Source of the DNA: Clostridiales bacterium
GTDB taxonomy: Bacteria > Bacillota > Clostridia > Saccharofermentanales > Saccharofermentanaceae
Assembly: GCA_017620475.1 (NCBI GenBank)
Contig: JAFZQI010000034.1
Span: 1 to 44,987 of the forward strand
Direction of reading: 5' to 3'
DNA: 44,987 nt
The translations under genes and the position numbers were made by a program. Below the pieces are notes generated by a model that was not told the origin of the DNA, made no database searches, and was given only the letters and a program-made list of their open reading frames with translations. Each line of letters opens with the position of its first letter. The first letter of the stretch is position 1. Positions 26,910 to 34,336 of this stretch are shown here, piece after piece.

Positions 26910-27190
26910 AGTAAACACGAAGAAGGGGACCAGTAGAGGTCAGTTGCTTCTTATAGAGAGCCCGTGATGATGGAAATCGGGTAGAAGAGAGGTCTTGAAC
27001 TCGCCCCGGAGTGCGCTTCGTTGAAGTAGCAGTAGATGAAGTCGGAGGCTCACCGTTATCAGAGAGCAGAATATCGGAAAGTTCTTTTCCCGTATTCGAT
27101 GAGGGCATACCGAAGAAGGGATGAACAAGAGTGGTACCGCGGAAGTTCAAAGCTTTCGTCTCTTACAATTAAGAGACGAAAGCTTTTCTA
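26910..27190 (+). promoter_or_regulatory. T-box leader (leucine) of leuA
   Basis: Fills the only gap over 300 bases. Stem I is closed by GGGG (26925-26928) with CCCC; it contains the AGTA box and an AGAGAGCC/GGTGG-like apical part. GAACTC holds the likely specifier codon CTC (Leu) at 27000-27002. The highly conserved T-box TGGTACCGCG is at 27132-27141; the variable base T would pair with the A73 discriminator of tRNA-Leu. A strong terminator follows. Uncharged tRNA-Leu would stabilise the antiterminator and allow leuA expression. The antiterminator/terminator switch and specifier agree with the downstream gene. Confidence 0.93.
27150..27190 (+). terminator. Regulated terminator of the T-box leader
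   Basis: Perfect 15-bp stem AAGCTTTCGTCTCTT / AAGAGACGAAAGCTT, 6-base loop, then TTCTATTTT. Confidence 0.95.
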
Positions 27191-27228
27191 TTTTGACATT
27201 TAGAAAGAGCAGCAGAGGAGGAGAGAAG

Positions 27229-28881
27229 ATGAGATTTGACAAGTATTCGATGCCAAAGATGATCGATCTGCCGAACCGTAAATGGCCCGGCAAGAAGATG
27301 GAAAAAGCACCGATTTGGTGCAGTGTGGATCTTCGTGACGGTAATCAGGCTTTAGAGGTGCCGATGGATTTAAATCAGAAGATCCAGTTCTTCGACTATC
27401 TTGTCAAACTCGGATTCAAAACGATTGAAATCGGATATCCGGCGGCATCGGAAACGGAATATGATTTCACGAGATACCTGATCGATAATGATCTGATCCC
27501 TCATGATGTCACGGTTCAGGTACTGACCATGGCTCGGGAGGATGTGGTTAAGAAGACCTTTGAAGCGGTCTCCGGCGCACATTCGGCCATCGTACATCTT
27601 TATAATGCCACGTCGCAGCTTCAGCGCGAAGTCGTATTCGGCTTTGATAAACAGCAGTGCAAAGATCTGGCTGTGAAAGGGGCAAAACTGATCCAGGCGG
27701 AGATCGATGCGGATGAAAGTAATACCGAGTGGCATCTGGAGTACTCACCTGAGAATTTCTCCGAGACGGAGCCGGATTTTGCGGTGGAGATATGTGATGC
27801 GGTCTTAGATGTCTGGCAGCCGACACCGGACAATAAGGTGATCATCAATCTGCCTGAAACCGTTGAAATGACGACGCCAAACGTGTTTGCGGATCTGGTC
27901 GAGTACTTCTGTACACATACGAAATACAGAGATTCCATCATCATTTCCGTGCATACTCATAATGACCGTGGAACAGGTGTGGCCGCCTCCGAACTGGCAC
28001 TTCTTGCCGGGGCGGATAGGGTAGAGGGGACGCTCTTTGGAAACGGCGAAAGAACCGGAAATTGCGACATTATCACTCTTGCCATGAATCTTTTCATGAA
28101 CGGGATCGATCCTGAATTGGACTTTTCGGATATGGATGATGTGATCGATATGTATGAAAGCTGCACGGGAATGCGCATCGGAGAGCGTCAGCCGTGGGCT
28201 GGAAGGCTTGTATTTACGGCGTTTTCGGGCACACATCAAAATGCGATCCGTAAAGGTATGGAAAATGTCAAAGAAAAAAATAAGTGGTATGTGCCATATC
28301 TGCCGATCGATCCGAAAGATGTGGGACGCAATTATGATCCGATTATCCGAATCAACAGCCAGTCAGGCAAAAACGGCCTGGCATATATCATGGAGCGCAA
28401 TTACGGGCTGCATTTGCCCAAATCGTTCCAGAAAGATTTCATGCAGATCGTCACGGCCGAATCGGAAACCCGGCACAGCGATCTCATGCCGCAAGAACTT
28501 TTCGAGCTGTTTGATGATGTGTATGTCAACGTGATGACGCCATATAATATGATCGGCTATCGTGAAGATTCTCTTGGCGATAAAAAAGCTCATGTCACGG
28601 TCAAATTGAAATATGCGGAAAACACGATCGAAGTTAACGGAGATGGTATCGGTTTACTCGATGCGTTCTGTAATGGTATCGAAAAAGATCTTGGCATGAA
28701 GATCTCGATCCGAATGTATAACGAGCATGCTATTAAGAGCGGAACGGATTCTGCAGCTATCACTTATGTGCAGATTGCAGGACCGGATGGAAATCTGCAT
28801 TTGGGTGCCGGCATATCGAGCTCTGTAACCAAATCTTCGCTTAGGGCCGTCGTATGCGCATTAAATAGAATGATCCGTTAA
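27229..28881 (+). CDS. leuA: 2-isopropylmalate synthase, LeuA type 2
   Basis: 550 residues from ATG 27229 with GAGGAGG upstream; the frame continues through the T-box, but that part is regulatory RNA. The enzyme joins acetyl-CoA and 2-ketoisovalerate in the first step of leucine synthesis. Seen: WCSVDLRDGNQAL (metal Asp), SVHTHNDRGTGVA (metal His pair), GNGERTGNCDI, SGTHQNAIRKG, and the C-terminal LeuA allosteric domain that binds leucine (KLKYAENTIEVNGDGIGLLDAFCN ... NEHAIKSGTDSAAITYVQI). This is the long LeuA form shared with Actinobacteria and fungi rather than the short LeuA of most Bacillus. No leuBCD genes follow, so the rest of the pathway is elsewhere. Confidence 0.96.
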   Translation: MRFDKYSMPKMIDLPNRKWPGKKMEKAPIWCSVDLRDGNQALEVPMDLNQKIQFFDYLVKLGFKTIEIGYPAASETEYDFTRYLIDNDLIPHDVTVQVLTMAREDVVKKTFEAVSGAHSAIVHLYNATSQLQREVVFGFDKQQCKDLAVKGAKLIQAEIDADESNTEWHLEYSPENFSETEPDFAVEICDAVLDVWQPTPDNKVIINLPETVEMTTPNVFADLVEYFCTHTKYRDSIIISVHTHNDRGTGVAASELALLAGADRVEGTLFGNGERTGNCDIITLAMNLFMNGIDPELDFSDMDDVIDMYESCTGMRIGERQPWAGRLVFTAFSGTHQNAIRKGMENVKEKNKWYVPYLPIDPKDVGRNYDPIIRINSQSGKNGLAYIMERNYGLHLPKSFQKDFMQIVTAESETRHSDLMPQELFELFDDVYVNVMTPYNMIGYREDSLGDKKAHVTVKLKYAENTIEVNGDGIGLLDAFCNGIEKDLGMKISIRMYNEHAIKSGTDSAAITYVQIAGPDGNLHLGAGISSSVTKSSLRAVVCALNRMIR

Positions 28882-28994
28882 GTACAAAGTATCGTTTGAA
28901 AGAAAATAAAACGCTCCTACGCGGTCATGGATTATGAAGAGTAAGGAACATCAACTAAGTGATTCAGACCGCATGAAGAAAGGATGTGACTTGG

Positions 28995-29165
28995 ATGTCA
29001 TTAGGCGGTGCATTGCTGGGTGCATTTTTAACTGCATTAACAGTGGTCATTGTTTGGTGCTTTTTACTGGGAAGGAAATCCAAAGAATATAATGCAGTTG
29101 CCATATCCATTGGCGCAGTAATTATTTCCATCATCTGGATCGTTTTGGCTGTTTATAAAATATGA
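28995..29165 (+). CDS. 56-residue two-helix membrane microprotein
   Basis: Starts MSLGGALLGAFLTALTVVIV and ends at TGA 29163-29165. Two hydrophobic helices (about 5-24 and 34-53) are joined by a charged turn RKSKEYN, giving a hairpin with the loop likely cytoplasmic. AAAGGATGTGA is about 11 bases before the ATG; the sequence is too short for a family match by eye. It lies alone between leuA and a reverse gene. A dyad GCGGTC/GACCGC (28921-28926, 28967-28972) is in its leader. A role is unknown; small hydrophobic proteins of this form occur as toxins, regulators of transporters, or stress peptides. Codon use looks like the surrounding genes. Confidence 0.6.
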   Translation: MSLGGALLGAFLTALTVVIVWCFLLGRKSKEYNAVAISIGAVIISIIWIVLAVYKI

Positions 29166-29219
29166 TGATGGTTAAAAAGTCATCCTAAAGGACTATTCTT
29201 ACTTTTTATCCTCTTCCCA

Positions 29220-29247
29220 ATTAAACAAAACTGTGATTTTGTTTAAT
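29220..29247. terminator. AT-rich inverted repeat between convergent genes
   Basis: Perfect 11-bp stem ATTAAACAAAA / TTTTGTTTAAT with a six-base loop, between the microprotein gene and the reverse acidic-membrane-protein gene. It may act as a bidirectional terminator. Confidence 0.6.
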
Positions 29248-29313
29248 CGCATATATCGATTTTACTCTTCTTTCTTATGCAAAAGAACTTTGTCGTTGGT
29301 GTTTCAAAATGGA

Positions 29314-29958
29314 TCAAACCGGCTGCTGGGATGACTCGGATTCCATGTTTGATGTAATCGATGGAATCGGCGTTACGGCTTGAGACTCAGGCGCGATATC
29401 CGCCGTAGTCGTTTCCGTAGCAAACGGATCGCTTTGTGTAAGCTCATCCATTTTGTTAATTCCGATCATTTGCTTATACTCGTTGGTATCCAGCTTCGGA
29501 ACAAACCAGCGGTATGCCATGATCAATGTTAGGATGATTATGCAGGCGATCAGGATCCTTCTGATGATCAGAAGCGTCCTCTCTTTCCTGTATTTACGAT
29601 CCACGTACTCTTTGGTGGTATATCCTACCAGAACATAAACCTTATTGATGGATTTCCGCTTAGGCATCCTTCGGTATTCGGCAATTCTGGCTTTGATTTT
29701 GCTTGAAATGGTATTGGGAAGATTTCTGAAATACTGGACTGTCGTATTCCCGATAAAACGGAAAAAACCGCCAATACTGGACAAGATCCCCATCGATTCG
29801 TCATCATCAGGATCATAATCATCGTCCGGATCATAATCTTCTTCTGAATCGTAATCGCGGCCTTGCTCGAGCTCCCCTTCAACCGTCTCAGGTTCTTGCG
29901 GATCGGTTGGTAAGGTCTCCTCTATGATTTCGTCCGTGTTTTTGATCTCGTCACTCAT
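29314..29958 (-). CDS. Acidic single-pass membrane protein, function unknown
   Basis: 214 residues. The first 55 are strongly acidic, with the repeat YDPDDD. A middle part (about 95-130) is Arg/Lys-rich. One membrane helix lies at about 133-150 (RRILIACIIILTLIMAYRWF), followed by a Ser/Thr/Pro-rich tail. The positive-inside rule suggests a cytoplasmic acidic N-terminus and an outside tail. It has no evident family. AAGGAAG precedes the ATG, and an extended -10 TGCTATAAT (29984-29992) suggests its own promoter, but it could also be read with the small gene just upstream on that strand. Confidence 0.7.
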   Translation of the reverse strand: MSDEIKNTDEIIEETLPTDPQEPETVEGELEQGRDYDSEEDYDPDDDYDPDDDESMGILSSIGGFFRFIGNTTVQYFRNLPNTISSKIKARIAEYRRMPKRKSINKVYVLVGYTTKEYVDRKYRKERTLLIIRRILIACIIILTLIMAYRWFVPKLDTNEYKQMIGINKMDELTQSDPFATETTTADIAPESQAVTPIPSITSNMESESSQQPV

Positions 29959-29983
29959 ACTTCTTCTTCCTTAATTTATGAAG

Positions 29984-29992
29984 ATTATAGCA
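29984..29992 (-). promoter_or_regulatory. Extended -10 of the acidic membrane protein gene
   Basis: TGCTATAAT on the minus strand, 26 bases before the ATG. No good -35 is seen, as is common with extended -10 boxes. Confidence 0.55.
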
Positions 29993-30015
29993 CAATGACT
30001 TTTTCTTCGCATTAT

Positions 30016-30123
30016 TTAGCGGAAATGATGAATGAATGTATCGATGCTAAGCAGTAACATCAGTACAGTACTGACGATAATGATCCACTTCAAAACCAAG
30101 TACAGATCCTTGTTTTTCTTCAT
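30016..30123 (-). CDS. 35-residue membrane peptide divergent from lexA (possible SOS-induced peptide)
   Basis: The frame runs from ATG at 30123 to TAA at 30016-30018. AAAAGGAG is six bases upstream, an excellent ribosome binding site. The peptide starts MKKNKDLYLVLKW, has one hydrophobic stretch (about 8-27), and ends FIHHFR. It is divergent from lexA, and a LexA-type box lies in the shared region, where in other Bacillota the SOS-induced division inhibitor yneA sits. It has no LysM domain, so it is not a YneA homologue; the resemblance is in context and in being a tiny inner-membrane protein, as with SidA or TisB. The function is inference. The acidic membrane gene lies 57 bases downstream. 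Confidence 0.7.
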   Translation of the reverse strand: MKKNKDLYLVLKWIIIVSTVLMLLLSIDTFIHHFR

Positions 30124-30138
30124 GATATTCTCCTTTTG

Positions 30139-30161
30139 TTTGTTCTACAAATGCGAACAAA
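30139..30161. promoter_or_regulatory. Dyad TTTGTTC-N9-GAACAAA near the small gene
   Basis: TTTGTTC (30139-30145) and GAACAAA (30155-30161) with 9 bases between. It shares the GAAC half with the LexA-type box. It would lie near the -10 and start of the divergent small gene. Confidence 0.5.
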
Positions 30162-30167
30162 AGTTTG
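30154..30167. promoter_or_regulatory. LexA box (Gram-positive type) between lexA and the small gene
   Basis: CGAACAAAAGTTTG agrees with 12 of 14 positions of the Bacillus consensus CGAACRNRYGTTYC. It overlaps the start of the lexA -35 box, and falls between the elements of the divergent promoter, so LexA could repress both. Confidence 0.75.
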
Positions 30168-30193
30168 ACAATGGTCAATATGAATGTTATGAT
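30165..30193 (+). promoter_or_regulatory. lexA promoter
   Basis: TTGACA (30165-30170), 17-base spacer and TATGAT (30188-30193) with TGT before it, an extended -10. A strong promoter with the LexA-type box overlapping the -35. Confidence 0.85.
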
Positions 30194-30222
30194 TATTCTA
30201 AATATATGATGGAGGCAGAGTT

Positions 30223-30864
30223 ATGAGTACATATCGTTTTACCAAGAGCAATCTGAATGAAACTTTGGAGATTATATACTCCTATATTGTCTCCTATGTG
30301 AAACGTGAGGGCTACCCGCCGTCAGTCCGTGAGATCTGCCAGGGTGTCGGTATCCGCTCTACTTCTACAGTTCACGCACATCTTCGCCGTCTTATGGATG
30401 AAGGTAAGATCGAATATGTACCCGGCAAACGTCGCGCCATCATGGTCAAAGAGACTCGTAAACCGGGCTCTCAGGCTTCTGCAAACAAGATTCCTCTTGT
30501 TGGTACGGTCACGGCCGGTGTACCGATCCTTGCCGAAGAGAATATCGATCACTATATGCCCTTCCCTGCCGAATACTTCAACTCTGCTGAGTATTTTGTT
30601 TTGAAAGTGCGCGGCGACAGCATGATCAATGCACATATCATGGATGGCGACTTTGTTATCGTTAAGCGTGACAATATGGCGAACATGAATCAGATCGTTG
30701 TCGCGATGATCGGTAATGAAGCTACGGTGAAGCGTCTTACTTACCGCAAGGGTCATGCGATCCTTCTTCCCGAGAACCCTGCATATGAGCCCATTCCTTT
30801 CGAAGATGACGATTGCAGGATTCTTGGCGTAGTTGACGGCGTCTTCCGTTCCAAGGTAAATTGA
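30223..30864 (+). CDS. lexA: LexA repressor (SOS response)
   Basis: 213 residues. The N-terminal winged helix (about 10-75) reads EIIYSYIVSYVKREGYPPSVREICQGVGIRSTSTVHAHLRRL, the LexA DNA-binding domain. The C-terminal part is the S24 autoprotease: cleavage at Ala98-Gly99 (TVTAGVP), nucleophile Ser133 (GDSM) and Lys170 (EATVKRL). RecA-DNA filaments trigger self-cleavage and derepression of SOS genes. A Gram-positive LexA box overlaps its promoter, so it is autoregulated. It is divergent from a 35-residue membrane peptide gene, and its stop is separated by only one base from the stop of the converging hfq-like gene. Confidence 0.97.
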   Translation: MSTYRFTKSNLNETLEIIYSYIVSYVKREGYPPSVREICQGVGIRSTSTVHAHLRRLMDEGKIEYVPGKRRAIMVKETRKPGSQASANKIPLVGTVTAGVPILAEENIDHYMPFPAEYFNSAEYFVLKVRGDSMINAHIMDGDFVIVKRDNMANMNQIVVAMIGNEATVKRLTYRKGHAILLPENPAYEPIPFEDDDCRILGVVDGVFRSKVN

Positions 30865-30865
30865 T

Positions 30866-31261
30866 TCACGCGTTGACCGTCTTTCTCTCTTCCGAAATAT
30901 GCTTTGAATAATGGGCGATCTGCCTGTCCGGTTCAACCATACTTTTCCCGTTTCTCGGAGAAAGGTAGCTTATCGAATGCTTGTAGACCAGGATCTGGGC
31001 CATATCGTTATGGACCACGATCGTATCCTGATCATAAATGTCAATGATTCCATTAATGATCTCCCCGGATTTCAAGACGATCTCCACTTCTGCCAGTTCT
31101 TTTCGACAGATATTCAGGAAAATATCATGCACATGGATCGGTGTTCTGGTCGTATCTGCCCAGGAAACGGCAATATGCTTCTTCGGCGGTTTGGCTTTTC
31201 TTGGGTATAGAGACGAATCTTTCATTTCCGTACTCTTATTGAGAATCGCAGTTTTGATCAT
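30866..31261 (-). CDS. hfq: Hfq-like RNA chaperone with N- and C-terminal extensions
   Basis: 131 residues from ATG 31261, eight bases after AAGGAGG; an upstream in-frame ATG at 31294 would put the ribosome binding site inside the gene. The Sm core is residues 42-102: HDIFLNICRKE, then NGIIDIYDQDTIVV and YKHSIS (Sm2, Tyr93-Lys94-His95). Hfq rings bind small RNAs and U-rich tails. Compared with Escherichia coli Hfq, Gln8 corresponds to His45 and Phe42 to Asp79, while Lys56 and His57 are kept. About 40 basic residues (RKAKPPKKH) precede the core and about 29 follow it, unlike the 70-residue Hfq of Bacillus. Location after miaA supports the identity. It probably has its own promoter as well. Confidence 0.85.
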   Translation of the reverse strand: MIKTAILNKSTEMKDSSLYPRKAKPPKKHIAVSWADTTRTPIHVHDIFLNICRKELAEVEIVLKSGEIINGIIDIYDQDTIVVHNDMAQILVYKHSISYLSPRNGKSMVEPDRQIAHYSKHISEERKTVNA

Positions 31262-31295
31262 ATCATGTACCTCCTTAGGTGATCGATGTGTCAAA

Positions 31296-31304
31296 ACTAT
31301 ACCA
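31296..31304 (-). promoter_or_regulatory. Extended -10 of hfq
   Basis: TGGTATAGT on the minus strand between miaA and hfq. It may add to read-through from miaA. No clear -35. Confidence 0.5.
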
Positions 31305-31365
31305 TTTTCCCATGTGATTATCTGTATTTTATATGCGCATTTTTATACGCGTTTTGCATACTGCA

Positions 31366-32307
31366 TCAGCACAAATATGATTTGAAATCATAACCATTCA
31401 GCTGATGGCCGGAGATCCAGTGAACATCATCCATATGCCTAAACCAGGTGAGCTGCCTTTTCGCGTAATTCCTGGTATGCTGCTTCAGAAGCGACACGCA
31501 TTCTTCCAGGGAATTCTCCCCTTTCAGATAAGGGAAAAGTTCCTTATACCCGATAGCCTGCATCGCCGTACAGGACTCCGGAAGCTGCTGTGAAAGAAGC
31601 CATTCGGCCTCATCGAGAATGCCGGATTCCAACATCTGATCCACACGTGAATTGATGCGCTCATATAATTCATGCCGCGGCCAATCGATCGCAAAAAGCG
31701 TAAACGGATACCTTGGTCCCTGAGCGACAGAATCTTCCCGGATCTCTTTTGTAGTCTTAGAAACGGATTCCAGAAGTGCCAATGTATGGATCACCCTTTT
31801 GGTATTATTCGGATGGATCTTTTCTCGGCAATCCGGATCCAGTTCAATTAGACGGCGGTAGATTCCTTCGATCCCGTCCCGTTCATATTCCTGCCTAAGT
31901 GAGGCTTCTTTATCCTGATCTACAGGAGCAATGTCGAAATCAAATCCCTTCTGAAGAGCCTGAACATATTGCCCGGTCCCTCCGCAAAAGACTGGAAGTA
32001 CACCTCTGTTGAGTAATTCGTCGATCTTGGAATATGCGGCTTCCAGATATGCCGCCACGTGAAAAGAACTGTTCGGTTCGACCAGATCGATCAGGTGATG
32101 TGGTACGCGTTTCTTCTCTTCTTCCGTAGGTTTAGCTGTTCCGATGGATAAATGCATGTAGATCTGCATCGAATCACAGCAGCAGATCTCTCCGCCTAAT
32201 TGTAATGCAGCCGAAATTGCCAGTGACGTTTTTCCGCTGGCGGTCGGGCCGCAGATCACGGGAATCGAGCGATATCCAGTTTGGTATAGTTTCTGCAGAT
32301 CCTGCAT
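31366..32307 (-). CDS. miaA: tRNA dimethylallyltransferase
   Basis: 313 residues. Adds the dimethylallyl group to A37 of tRNAs that read codons starting with U. P-loop GPTASGKTSL near the N-terminus, then the variant CCCDSMQIYMHLSIGTAKPT (others have SADSMQVY), PHHLIDLVEP, FCGGTGQYVQAL and, near the end, QAIGYKELFPYLKGE and RNYAKRQLTWFR. Its product is the substrate for MiaB, encoded by the first gene of the same cluster. AGAGGA precedes the ATG and the gene follows mutL by 17 bases. Confidence 0.96.
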   Translation of the reverse strand: MQDLQKLYQTGYRSIPVICGPTASGKTSLAISAALQLGGEICCCDSMQIYMHLSIGTAKPTEEEKKRVPHHLIDLVEPNSSFHVAAYLEAAYSKIDELLNRGVLPVFCGGTGQYVQALQKGFDFDIAPVDQDKEASLRQEYERDGIEGIYRRLIELDPDCREKIHPNNTKRVIHTLALLESVSKTTKEIREDSVAQGPRYPFTLFAIDWPRHELYERINSRVDQMLESGILDEAEWLLSQQLPESCTAMQAIGYKELFPYLKGENSLEECVSLLKQHTRNYAKRQLTWFRHMDDVHWISGHQLNGYDFKSYLC

Positions 32308-32324
32308 GTCTTCTATCCTCTATC

Positions 32325-34334
32325 TTATACGATTCGTTTGAACTCTTTTTCGATCTCTTTTTCCGGCAAACGGATCAGGATCGGACGGCCATGCGGACAG
32401 TGATATGGATCCTTTAGTTTAGAAAGATCTTCGAGAAGCCCTCTGATCTCAATATCATGAAGCTTGTCATGCCCTTTGACCGCTGCTTTGCATGCGGCGG
32501 TTGCCAAAGAAAGGATAAGCGCATCCTTCCTGCTTCTGCTTGCATGCATCCACTCGTCAACCATCTCAATAAAGGCGTCTGACACATGATTGGGATCGAT
32601 TTCCGCAGGAATGGCTCGGATGGCCATCTCACTGTCTCCAATGGACGAAACGTCAAAGCCGATCTCTGTAAGCTCGTCGACATGTTCTTCAATAAAACTG
32701 ATATCCGAACGTGACATGGAAACGATAACCGGTGCAAGAATCGGCTGCGTAACGGCTTCTCTGGCCAATTCTTTGCTTACCAGTTTCTCATAGAGTACTT
32801 TTTCGTGAGCCGCATGCTGATCGATCATTAATAGCGTCCTGTCCTTTGCTTCAAGAAGGATATAGGTGTCGAAAAGAGTTCCGATGACACGTGCTGTCAG
32901 AAGCTCATGCATGCTTTCTTCCTTATTCTGCGAGATCAGTTCCGGAAGTACCGGATCTGGTTGAGCATGGGTGATCTTTTCTTGCGGACGAGCTTCATCC
33001 TGCTGATTCCGCGGCACAGTTACATATTCTGTTTCCGGCTCACGATAATAAAGATTGGAATACCCGATACTTTGTTTCTCGGAAGCCAGGGTATATGCAG
33101 GATCGGGAGATTGGATTTTTATCTCCTTTTCCGGTTCTTTGGATGTGTCGGGAGCTTTTTCCAGAACAGGAACTGACGACACGTTTTTCGTTTCTGAGGT
33201 TCCGGCCGCTACTTCCCTTTCCTTCGTTCCTATCGTTTGCAACGCTTCAGTTTCTCTTATCGTTTCCGATGTTCCTGCCGGTTGCGTCGTTCTTTCTGTT
33301 TCCGCTTTGGAAGATCCGGAGGAGAACGAGTAATTGACACTCATGGATTCGGTGGCGAGAGTATTCGATATAGCGTGATATACGGCTCGGTATACCGAAG
33401 ATTCGTTGGAGAAACGTACTTCTGCTTTTTGAGGATGAACATTTACATCCAGATCCTGGGACGGCATGTAGATATCCAGGATCACAAAGGCGTACTTCCC
33501 TTTCATCAGCATGTTCGTGTACGCGGCATCAATAGCGGATGTTATGGTTTTACTTCGTATCAGACGCTGGTTTACAAAGATGATCTGTTCCGAACGTGAA
33601 GCACGGGCAATATTGGTAAGCCCGGCAAATCCTTTAACGGTAATATTGTCTATACATGTATCGATCGGTCTGCATGAGGCAACTATATCTTTTCCGTAGA
33701 CACTGTAGAGTGCAGAACCGGCGTCGCAGTTTCCCGGACTTTGCAGGACGGTCTTGCCGTTTTTGATAAACTTGAAAGAGATGTCCGTATGGCAAAGAAT
33801 GAAGCGCTCGATAAGGACCTGTATGTAATTTGCTTCTGTCTGGTCTTTCTTCAGGAATTTGAAGCGTGCAGGAAGATTATAGAAAAGATCTCTAACCTCG
33901 ACAGTTGTTCCGGAAGGCATGCCGACCGGACCTGCGGAAATGAACTTTCCGCCCTCGTAAATAACACGTGTTCCCTTCTCCGCTAGTGGTTCCTTGGTAG
34001 AGAGAGTAACCCGGGATGCAGCTGCTATACTGGCGAGTGCTTCGCCACGGAAACCCATGGAATGAAGTGAAAACAGCTCGTCCAGTGAGGTTAGTTTACT
34101 TGTGGCATGGCAGATAAATGCGTTCTTTGCATCTTCTTCGTCCATTCCGCAACCATTGTCCCTCACCCGAATAAGCGAGATCCCTCCGTTTTCGATTTCA
34201 ACGGTGATCTGGGTGGCACCGGCATCGATGGAATTCTCCATCAGTTCTTTGACAATAGACATCGGACGCTCGATTACTTCGCCTGCGGCTATGGCATTAG
34301 AAGTCGCTGCGTCCAATAAATGAATTCTTGGCAT
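32325..34334 (-). CDS. mutL: DNA mismatch repair protein MutL (with endonuclease motif)
   Basis: 669 residues. N-terminal GHKL ATPase: IAAGEVIERPMSIVKELMENSIDAGAT, DNGCGM and GFRGEALASIAAASRV. The middle is a long linker rich in Glu/Thr/Ser (about 330-440). The C-terminal dimerisation domain contains DQHAAHEKVLYE, which matches the endonuclease metal motif DQHA-x2-E-x4-E, and CPHGRPILIRL near the end, as in MutL of bacteria without MutH. So strand nicking is likely by MutL itself. Its ribosome binding site is inside the end of mutS; only two bases separate the genes. Confidence 0.97.
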   Translation of the reverse strand: MPRIHLLDAATSNAIAAGEVIERPMSIVKELMENSIDAGATQITVEIENGGISLIRVRDNGCGMDEEDAKNAFICHATSKLTSLDELFSLHSMGFRGEALASIAAASRVTLSTKEPLAEKGTRVIYEGGKFISAGPVGMPSGTTVEVRDLFYNLPARFKFLKKDQTEANYIQVLIERFILCHTDISFKFIKNGKTVLQSPGNCDAGSALYSVYGKDIVASCRPIDTCIDNITVKGFAGLTNIARASRSEQIIFVNQRLIRSKTITSAIDAAYTNMLMKGKYAFVILDIYMPSQDLDVNVHPQKAEVRFSNESSVYRAVYHAISNTLATESMSVNYSFSSGSSKAETERTTQPAGTSETIRETEALQTIGTKEREVAAGTSETKNVSSVPVLEKAPDTSKEPEKEIKIQSPDPAYTLASEKQSIGYSNLYYREPETEYVTVPRNQQDEARPQEKITHAQPDPVLPELISQNKEESMHELLTARVIGTLFDTYILLEAKDRTLLMIDQHAAHEKVLYEKLVSKELAREAVTQPILAPVIVSMSRSDISFIEEHVDELTEIGFDVSSIGDSEMAIRAIPAEIDPNHVSDAFIEMVDEWMHASRSRKDALILSLATAACKAAVKGHDKLHDIEIRGLLEDLSKLKDPYHCPHGRPILIRLPEKEIEKEFKRIV

Positions 34335-34336
34335 AA

